In this document: piece after piece, positions 56,548-64,000 of the stretch
Numbering within the stretch: position 1 is the stretch's first letter
How the letters are laid out: every line of letters begins with the position of its first letter
DNA from: Noviherbaspirillum soli
GTDB taxonomy: Bacteria; Pseudomonadota; Gammaproteobacteria; Burkholderiales; Burkholderiaceae_D
Assembly (NCBI RefSeq): GCF_015352955.1
Contig: NZ_JACYOX010000026.1
Coordinates: 1-64,000 of the forward strand
Direction of reading: 5' to 3'
Length of the DNA: 64,000 nucleotides
Translations under genes and position numbers: made by a program
The notes under the pieces: generated by a model
The model's database searches: none
The model's input: only the letters and a program-made list of their open reading frames with translations
What the model was told of the DNA's origin: nothing

Positions 56548-57333
56548 TCAGTCGGTTTCGCGCTCTTCCACGCCGGAAAGCGCATCCGCCCTTTCCTGCG
56601 CCAGGCGCAGGTCCAGCGTGCCTTCGTAAATCGAACGGCCGCAGATCACGCCCTCGATGCCTTCGTCCTGCACCGCGCACAGCGCTTCGACGTCCTTGAT
56701 GTTGTGCACGCCGCCGGAGGCGATCACGGGGATCGTCATGCTGCGCGCCAGGCGCACGGTGGCATCGATGTTGACGCCGCCCATCATGCCGTCGCGGCCG
56801 ATGTCGGTGTAGACGATGGCTTCGCAGCCGTAGTCCTCGAACTTCTTGGCCAGGTCCAGTACCTCATGGCCGGAGAGCTTGCTCCAGCCGTCGGTGGCGA
56901 CCTTGCCGTCCTTGGCATCCAGGCCGACGATGATCTGGCCGGGGAAGGCGCTGCAGGCATCGTGCAGGAAGCCCGGATTCTTCACCGCGGCGGTGCCGAT
57001 GATGATGTAGGACAGGCCGCCGTCCAGGTAGCGCTCGATGGTGTCGAGATCGCGGATGCCGCCGCCCAGCTGGATCGGGATTTCGTCGACATCGTTGTCG
57101 ATCGCAAATTCGCGCACCGCCTTGATGATGGACTTGACCGCCAGTTCGTTCTTGGGCTTGCCGGCGAAGGCGCCATTCAGGTCGACCAGGTGCAGACGGC
57201 GCGCGCCCTGGGCCAGCCAGTGCCGCGCCATCTCGGCCGGGTCGTCGGAGAATACGGTGGCTTGCTCCATGTCGCCCTGTTTCAGGCGTACGCAATGACC
57301 GTCTTTGAGATCGATAGCAGGTATAAGCAGCAT
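56548..57333 (-). CDS. hisA: ProFAR isomerase (HisA)
   Basis: Isomerises ProFAR to PRFAR by an Amadori rearrangement. The 261-residue (beta/alpha)8 enzyme has the N-terminal catalytic Asp in [15 protein letters not shown], and the second Asp in [12 protein letters not shown]. Phosphate sites are QLGGGIRD and ASGGVHN. It comes 57 bases after hisH, with no terminator between. Confidence 0.96.
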   Translation of the reverse strand: MLLIPAIDLKDGHCVRLKQGDMEQATVFSDDPAEMARHWLAQGARRLHLVDLNGAFAGKPKNELAVKSIIKAVREFAIDNDVDEIPIQLGGGIRDLDTIERYLDGGLSYIIIGTAAVKNPGFLHDACSAFPGQIIVGLDAKDGKVATDGWSKLSGHEVLDLAKKFEDYGCEAIVYTDIGRDGMMGGVNIDATVRLARSMTIPVIASGGVHNIKDVEALCAVQDEGIEGVICGRSIYEGTLDLRLAQERADALSGVEERETD

Positions 57334-57390
57334 GGCTACAGTGAGTGGGACGTTAAGGTTGGTGGTTGGATAAACAAGGGCTGAGCTGGC

Positions 57391-58029
57391 TCAGGGCTTC
57401 CAGTTGGCAAAGTTTCTGTAGAGCTGCAGGCCGGCGGCAGCGCTTTTCTCCGGGTGGAACTGGGTAGCGAAAATATAGTCGCGTCCGACCGCGCATGCAA
57501 ACGGGCCGCCGTAATCGGTCTCGCCCAGCACATGCGCCGGATTGGCGGGCGCGGCATGGTAGCTGTGGACGAAATAGAAATAATCGTTGTCGGCCACGCC
57601 TTCCCACATGGGATGCGGGGCGGTCTGATGCACCCGGTTCCAGCCCATCTGCGGCACCTTGAAGCGCGAGCCGTCATCCTGCAGCCGGCCTTCCAGGTTG
57701 AAGCGCACCACCTTGCCCGGCAACAGGCCGAGACAGGGCGTGTCGCCCTCGTCGCTCCAGTCGAACAGCATCTGCTCGCCGACGCACACGCCGAACAGCG
57801 GCTTGGTCTGCGAGGCGGCCTTGACCGCTTCTTCCAGGCCGGAGGCGCGCAGGCTGCGCATGCAGTCCGGCATCGCGCCCTGGCCGGGCAGCACCACCCG
57901 GTCGGCGGCGCGGATGTCGGCGACTTCGCCGGAAATGCGCACATCGGCTTCCGGCGCGACATGGCGCAGCGCCTGCGCTACCGAGCGCAGGTTGCCCATG
58001 CCGTAATCCACTACCACGATCTTGTTCAT
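57391..58029 (-). CDS. hisH: Imidazole glycerol phosphate synthase, glutaminase subunit
   Basis: Releases ammonia from glutamine for HisF. The 212-residue class I glutaminase has [27 protein letters not shown], the nucleophile Cys in [13 protein letters not shown] and the His-Glu pair in [14 protein letters not shown]. The GVCVGEQ form, rather than GICLGMQ, I recall from related Burkholderiales. It lies 27 bases after hisB. Confidence 0.95.
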   Translation of the reverse strand: MNKIVVVDYGMGNLRSVAQALRHVAPEADVRISGEVADIRAADRVVLPGQGAMPDCMRSLRASGLEEAVKAASQTKPLFGVCVGEQMLFDWSDEGDTPCLGLLPGKVVRFNLEGRLQDDGSRFKVPQMGWNRVHQTAPHPMWEGVADNDYFYFVHSYHAAPANPAHVLGETDYGGPFACAVGRDYIFATQFHPEKSAAAGLQLYRNFANWKP

Positions 58030-58056
58030 GTCAGAAATTAAGCTGGTCAGCCGGAA

Positions 58057-58653
58057 TCAGAGGCTGCCCTTGGTCGACGGAATGGTGCCGGCGGCGCGGG
58101 CATCGAGTTCGCTGGCCATGCGCAGCGCGCGGCCGAATGCCTTGAAGACGGTTTCGCACTGATGGTGGGCGTTGGCGCCGCGCAGATTGTCGATATGCAG
58201 CGTGACCAGCGCATGATTGACGAAGCCCTGGAAGAACTCGCGGGTCAGGTCGACGTCGAAGCCGCCGATCATGGAGCGGGTGAACGGCACATGGAATTCC
58301 AGGCCGGGACGGCCGGAAAAGTCGACCACCACCCGCGACAGCGCTTCATCCAGCGGCACATAGGCATGGCCGTAGCGGCGCAGGCCTTTCTTGTCGCCGA
58401 CCGCCTTGGCCACCGCCTGGCCCAGCGTGATGCCCACGTCTTCCACCGTGTGGTGCGCATCGATATGCAGGTCTCCCTTGGCTTCGACGTCGAGGTCGAT
58501 CAGGCCGTGGCGGGCGATCTGGTCCAGCATGTGGTCCAGGAAAGGCACGCCGGTGTTGAGATTCTGCTTGCCGCTGCCGTCGAGGTTGATGGCGATGCGG
58601 ATCTGGGTTTCGTTGGTGTTGCGGACGACTTCCGCAATGCGTGGCGTAGACAT
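58057..58653 (-). CDS. hisB: Imidazoleglycerol-phosphate dehydratase
   Basis: Converts imidazole glycerol phosphate to imidazole acetol phosphate. The 198-residue monofunctional dehydratase lacks the phosphatase domain of enterobacterial HisB. Metal ligands are seen in [24 protein letters not shown] and [18 protein letters not shown]. It lies 12 bases after hisC. Confidence 0.96.
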   Translation of the reverse strand: MSTPRIAEVVRNTNETQIRIAINLDGSGKQNLNTGVPFLDHMLDQIARHGLIDLDVEAKGDLHIDAHHTVEDVGITLGQAVAKAVGDKKGLRRYGHAYVPLDEALSRVVVDFSGRPGLEFHVPFTRSMIGGFDVDLTREFFQGFVNHALVTLHIDNLRGANAHHQCETVFKAFGRALRMASELDARAAGTIPSTKGSL

Positions 58654-58665
58654 GTTTGAACCAGG

Positions 58666-59754
58666 TTAGGGAGCGAGCGCGGCCTTCAGGGCATTCAGGA
58701 ACAGGGTGTTTTCTTCCGGGGTGCTGACCGTCACACGCAGGCAATTATGCAGCAAAGCGTGCATTTTACCGACATTTTTGACGAGCACCTTCTGTTCCAG
58801 CAGGCGCGCATGCGCCAGCGGCGCATCCAGGCCAGGCCGGGTGATGCGCAGCAGCAGGAAATTGGCGGCCGACGGAAACACCTCGATGCCCGGCAGCGCG
58901 GCCAGTTCGGTGGCCACCCGGCTGCGTTCGTCGCGCAGCGCGGCGGCCTGCGTATCCAGCACTTCGCTGTGCTCCAGCACGAATTCGGCGGTGGCCTGGG
59001 TCAGCACGTTGATGTTGTACGGCGGGCGCACCTTCTCGAACTGCTCCAGCAGCGCGCCGCTGGCCGACATGTAGCCGAGCCGGATGCCGGCAAGGCCCAG
59101 CTTGGAGACGGTGCGCATCACCACCAGGTTGGGAAACTCCGCCAGGCGCGGCATGAAGCTGGCCTGGGCGAACGGCTGGTAAGCCTCGTCGACGATCACG
59201 ATGCCGGTCTCGCCCACCGCGCGCAGGATGTCGACCATGGCGGCCTCGTCGAACAGGTTGCCGGTCGGGTTGTTCGGATAGGCCAGGTAGGTCACCGCCG
59301 GCCGGTGCGCGGCGATGGCGGCCAGCATGGCGTCGCGGTCCAGGCTGAAGTCGGGCCTGAGGTCGACGCCGATGAACTGCAGGCCGGCGAACTGGGCCGA
59401 CATCGCATACATCACGAAGGCGGGCACCGGCGCCAGCACCTTGGCGCCGGGTTTGGCGCAAGCGACGGATACCATCGAGATCAGTTCATCCGAGCCGTTG
59501 CCCAGCACCACGTCATAGCCGGCCGGCACACCGAGCTTGCCGCAAATGCCGGCCTTCAGTTCGGTGTAGGACGGCGTCGGATAGCGGTTCAGCGCCACTT
59601 CGGACAGCCGGCGGCCGAGCTCGGCACGCAGCGGCTCGGGCAGCTGGTAAGGGTTTTCCATCGCGTCGAGCTTGACGCAGCCGGCCGCATCCTGCACGTG
59701 ATAGGCCGACAGGGCAAGGACATCGGGACGGATAAGGTTTTCGATCAGGGACAT
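58666..59754 (-). CDS. hisC: Histidinol-phosphate aminotransferase
   Basis: PLP enzyme that transfers an amino group from glutamate to imidazole acetol phosphate. The 362-residue fold type I protein has [37 protein letters not shown], the Asp/Tyr of [12 protein letters not shown] and the PLP Lys in [15 protein letters not shown]. Its start lies inside the last codons of the upstream methyltransferase gene (10-base overlap), so the two are coupled. Confidence 0.95.
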   Translation of the reverse strand: MSLIENLIRPDVLALSAYHVQDAAGCVKLDAMENPYQLPEPLRAELGRRLSEVALNRYPTPSYTELKAGICGKLGVPAGYDVVLGNGSDELISMVSVACAKPGAKVLAPVPAFVMYAMSAQFAGLQFIGVDLRPDFSLDRDAMLAAIAAHRPAVTYLAYPNNPTGNLFDEAAMVDILRAVGETGIVIVDEAYQPFAQASFMPRLAEFPNLVVMRTVSKLGLAGIRLGYMSASGALLEQFEKVRPPYNINVLTQATAEFVLEHSEVLDTQAAALRDERSRVATELAALPGIEVFPSAANFLLLRITRPGLDAPLAHARLLEQKVLVKNVGKMHALLHNCLRVTVSTPEENTLFLNALKAALAP

Positions 59755-60551
59755 GGTGTGCTCACGTTGTCGGCGGCGGATTGTTCGGCGGGTTCCAGCG
59801 CCGCCAGCCGCTGGTCTATCAGTTTGCAGTAATCGGCGTTCAATTCAAAGCCGACGAAGTCGCGGCCGCAGCGGCGCGCCGCCACCGCGGTGGTGCCGCT
59901 GCCCATGAACGGGTCCAGCACCAGGCCGCCGGGCGGGCAGGATGCCTTGATCATGCGCTCGATGATTTCCAGCGGCTTCTGGGTCGGATGGTCGGCCCGC
60001 TCCCGGTGTTCCCGGTGCAGGCGCGACACGCTCCAGACGTCCTTCGGGTTGTAGCCCAGCTCCAGCCACTTGGCGCCGACGAAGATCGAGCGCGAGCGCG
60101 CCTTCTTGGTCTGGGCGTCATAGGGTATGCGCACCGCGTCGAGGTCGAAGTAATAGTCGCGGGCATTGGCGAAGAAGCCGATGTTGTCATGCACCGAGGA
60201 ATAGCGGCGGGTGCTGCCGCCCATGGACGGCACCCGGCGGTCCCAGACGATCTCGTTGATCATGGTCATGCGCTGCTTGAGCATCACGAACACTTCCGGC
60301 GAATAGCGCCAGGTCAGGAACACGTACAGGCTGCCGCCGGCCCTGAGCTTGGGCAGGGCGGCGTCGACCCAGGCTTCGGTCCATTCCAGGTAGGCCGCGC
60401 TTTCCATGCGGTCGGAGTCGTTGCCGTAGTCCTTGCCGAGGTTGTACGGCGGATCGGCGATGATCAGGTCCACCGCGCCGTCGGGCAGGCGCGCGATGCC
60501 GGCCAACGCGTCTTCGCAGAAAACGCGGTTGCGCCAGTTATCGTTGTCCAA
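59745..60551 (-). CDS. Orphan DNA methyltransferase (N4-cytosine/N6-adenine type) inside the his operon
   Basis: A 268-residue site-specific DNA methyltransferase of the beta order: the catalytic motif [16 protein letters not shown] comes first (residues about 28-43), and the AdoMet-binding motif [16 protein letters not shown] comes last, after [13 protein letters not shown]. The target sequence cannot be read. No restriction gene is adjacent, so it is an orphan. It lies 15 bases after hisD and overlaps hisC by 10 bases, so it is transcribed with the his genes. Codon use looks like that of its neighbours, so the insertion is probably old. Confidence 0.92.
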   Translation of the reverse strand: MDNDNWRNRVFCEDALAGIARLPDGAVDLIIADPPYNLGKDYGNDSDRMESAAYLEWTEAWVDAALPKLRAGGSLYVFLTWRYSPEVFVMLKQRMTMINEIVWDRRVPSMGGSTRRYSSVHDNIGFFANARDYYFDLDAVRIPYDAQTKKARSRSIFVGAKWLELGYNPKDVWSVSRLHREHRERADHPTQKPLEIIERMIKASCPPGGLVLDPFMGSGTTAVAARRCGRDFVGFELNADYCKLIDQRLAALEPAEQSAADNVSTPCP

Positions 60552-60566
60552 CGGCCTGCCCGCGCA

Positions 60567-61883
60567 TCATTTCTTGTAGCGGTATTCGGCGGAGCGGGCA
60601 TGCGCCTGCAGGCCTTCGCCGTAGGCCAGCTCGGCCGCCACCTGGCCCAGCGTGCGGGCGCCGGCCTCGCTGACCTGGATCACCGACGAGCGCTTCTGGA
60701 AGTCGTAGACGCCCAGCGGCGAGGAGAAGCGCGCGGTGCGGGAGGTCGGCAGCACATGGTTGGGGCCGGCGCAGTAGTCGCCGATGGACTCGGACGAGAA
60801 GCGGCCGAGGAACATCGCGCCGGCGTGGCGGATGCGGTGCGACCAGGCCAGCGGATTCTCGGCCGAGATCTCCAGGTGCTCGGGCGCGATGAAGTTGGCG
60901 ATCTCGCAGGCCTCGTTCATGTCGCGCACCTTGACCATCGCGCCGCGGTTGGTCAGCGAGGTGCGGATCACGTCCTTGCGCGGCATTTCTTCCAGCAGGC
61001 GGTCCACGCTCTGCTGCACGCGCGCCATGTAGTCGGCGTCCGGGCAAACCAGGATGGACTGCGCCAGTTCGTCATGCTCGGCCTGGGAAAACAGGTCCAT
61101 CGCCACCCAGTCGGGGTCGGTGCTGCCGTCGCACAGCACCAGGATCTCGGACGGCCCTGCGATCATGTCGATGCCCACCGTGCCGAACACCCGGCGCTTG
61201 GCGGCGGCCACATAGGCATTGCCGGGGCCGACGATCTTGTCGACCTGGGGAATGGTGGCCGTGCCATAGGCCAGCGCGCCTACCGCCTGCGCGCCGCCGA
61301 TGGTGAAGACGCGGTTGACGCCGGCGATCGCGGCGGCGGCCAGCACCAGCTCGTTCTTCACGCCGGCGGGCGTGGGCACCACCATGATGATCTCCTGCAC
61401 GCCGGCCACATGGGCCGGAATTGCGTTCATCAGCACGGACGAGGGGTAGGCCGCCTTGCCGCCCGGCACATAGATGCCGACCCGGTCCAGCGGCGTCACC
61501 TTCTGGCCCAGCACGGTGCCGTCATCCTCGGTGTAGAGGAAGCCGTCGGAACCGCACTCCTCCTTCTGCCGCTCGTGATAGGCGCGCACCCGGTCGGCCG
61601 CGATCTGCAGCGCCTCGCGGCGCGCCTCGGGCAGGCCGGCCAGCGCCGCATGCAGCTCGTCCTGGCGGATTTCCAGCGCCTGCATCGAGGCCGCTTCCAT
61701 CTGGTCGAAGCGGTTGGTGTATTCCAGCACGGCGGCGTCGCCGCGGGCCTTCACATCGGCCAGGATGCCGGCGGCGGCGCGGTCGATCGCGTCATCCTCG
61801 CTGGCCTCGAAGGCCAGCACGGCGCGCAGCTGCGCATTGAAATCGGCGTCGGTCGAATCGAGTGTGCGTATCGGTGCGGACAT
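60567..61883 (-). CDS. hisD: Histidinol dehydrogenase
   Basis: Last two steps of histidine synthesis: NAD-dependent oxidation of histidinol to histidine. The 438-residue enzyme has [62 protein letters not shown] with a zinc-type His and [21 protein letters not shown]. It lies between hisG (16-base gap) and the methyltransferase gene. Confidence 0.96.
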   Translation of the reverse strand: MSAPIRTLDSTDADFNAQLRAVLAFEASEDDAIDRAAAGILADVKARGDAAVLEYTNRFDQMEAASMQALEIRQDELHAALAGLPEARREALQIAADRVRAYHERQKEECGSDGFLYTEDDGTVLGQKVTPLDRVGIYVPGGKAAYPSSVLMNAIPAHVAGVQEIIMVVPTPAGVKNELVLAAAAIAGVNRVFTIGGAQAVGALAYGTATIPQVDKIVGPGNAYVAAAKRRVFGTVGIDMIAGPSEILVLCDGSTDPDWVAMDLFSQAEHDELAQSILVCPDADYMARVQQSVDRLLEEMPRKDVIRTSLTNRGAMVKVRDMNEACEIANFIAPEHLEISAENPLAWSHRIRHAGAMFLGRFSSESIGDYCAGPNHVLPTSRTARFSSPLGVYDFQKRSSVIQVSEAGARTLGQVAAELAYGEGLQAHARSAEYRYKK

Positions 61884-61899
61884 GGCGATAGAGGATGGG

Positions 61900-64000
<2,101 letters not shown>

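Overview
The window is high-GC DNA from a betaproteobacterium of the order Burkholderiales, most likely the family Oxalobacteraceae (Herbaspirillum/Massilia/Noviherbaspirillum-like). That placement is inference. It rests on the gene orders hemA-prfA-prmC-grxD, petABC-sspA-sspB and ibaG-murA-hisGD-CBHAFIE-HIT-tatABC, which are typical of that group, and on the bacteriophytochrome and glycogen/trehalose genes. No rRNA gene, CRISPR array or intact insertion sequence was seen. There is one tRNA gene (tRNA-Thr, anticodon TGT, 44053-44128, minus).

Layout. 1-640 holds a large inverted repeat and short tandem repeats. 729-5189 carries map, a glutathione S-transferase, a beta-helix lipoprotein and a type IB topoisomerase. 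5186-6110 has a palindromic repeat element and a decayed radical-SAM/SPASM gene. 6117-6707 is a HupE/UreJ protein. 7158-18256 is a tightly packed plus-strand operon glgA-glgB-glgX-malQ-treY for glycogen and trehalose metabolism; glgC and treZ are not in the window. 18844-23634 is a light-sensing/two-component block: bacteriophytochrome kinase, single-domain receiver, and a convergent REC-kinase-REC-REC hybrid. 23853-27751 has a small exported protein, a KefB/C-type antiporter, a helix-turn-helix protein and a response regulator whose phospho-acceptor Asp is replaced by His. 27960-34583 is the housekeeping group hemA-prfA-dsbB-prmC-tex-grxD.

34781-44052 is the most accessory-looking part. It holds a second beta-helix protein (paralogue of the first, 32 kb away), three tandem boxA-like repeats followed by the orphan 3' end of a PEP-CTERM-like gene with its terminator, an acyltransferase, an unusually long 3-hydroxybutyrate-oligomer hydrolase lipoprotein, a glycosidase-like lipoprotein of low GC, and about 2 kb of non-coding or degraded sequence, ending at the 3' end of tRNA-Thr.

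44147-48242 (minus) is sspB, sspA and petC-petB-petA, the cytochrome bc1 complex. Then come mscL, a palindromic element like the one at 5186, a NarL-type regulator, a Nif3-like gene divergent from an HtrA/DegS-type protease, and a DUF2461 gene. From 52999 to the right edge a single minus-strand array runs ibaG(partial)-murA-hisG-hisD-DNA methyltransferase-hisC-hisB-hisH-hisA-hisF-hisI-hisE-HIT-tatA-tatB-tatC. It gives a nearly full histidine pathway with an orphan DNA methyltransferase embedded in it, plus the Tat exporter. The Rieske protein encoded in the same window has a twin-arginine N terminus and is a likely Tat client.
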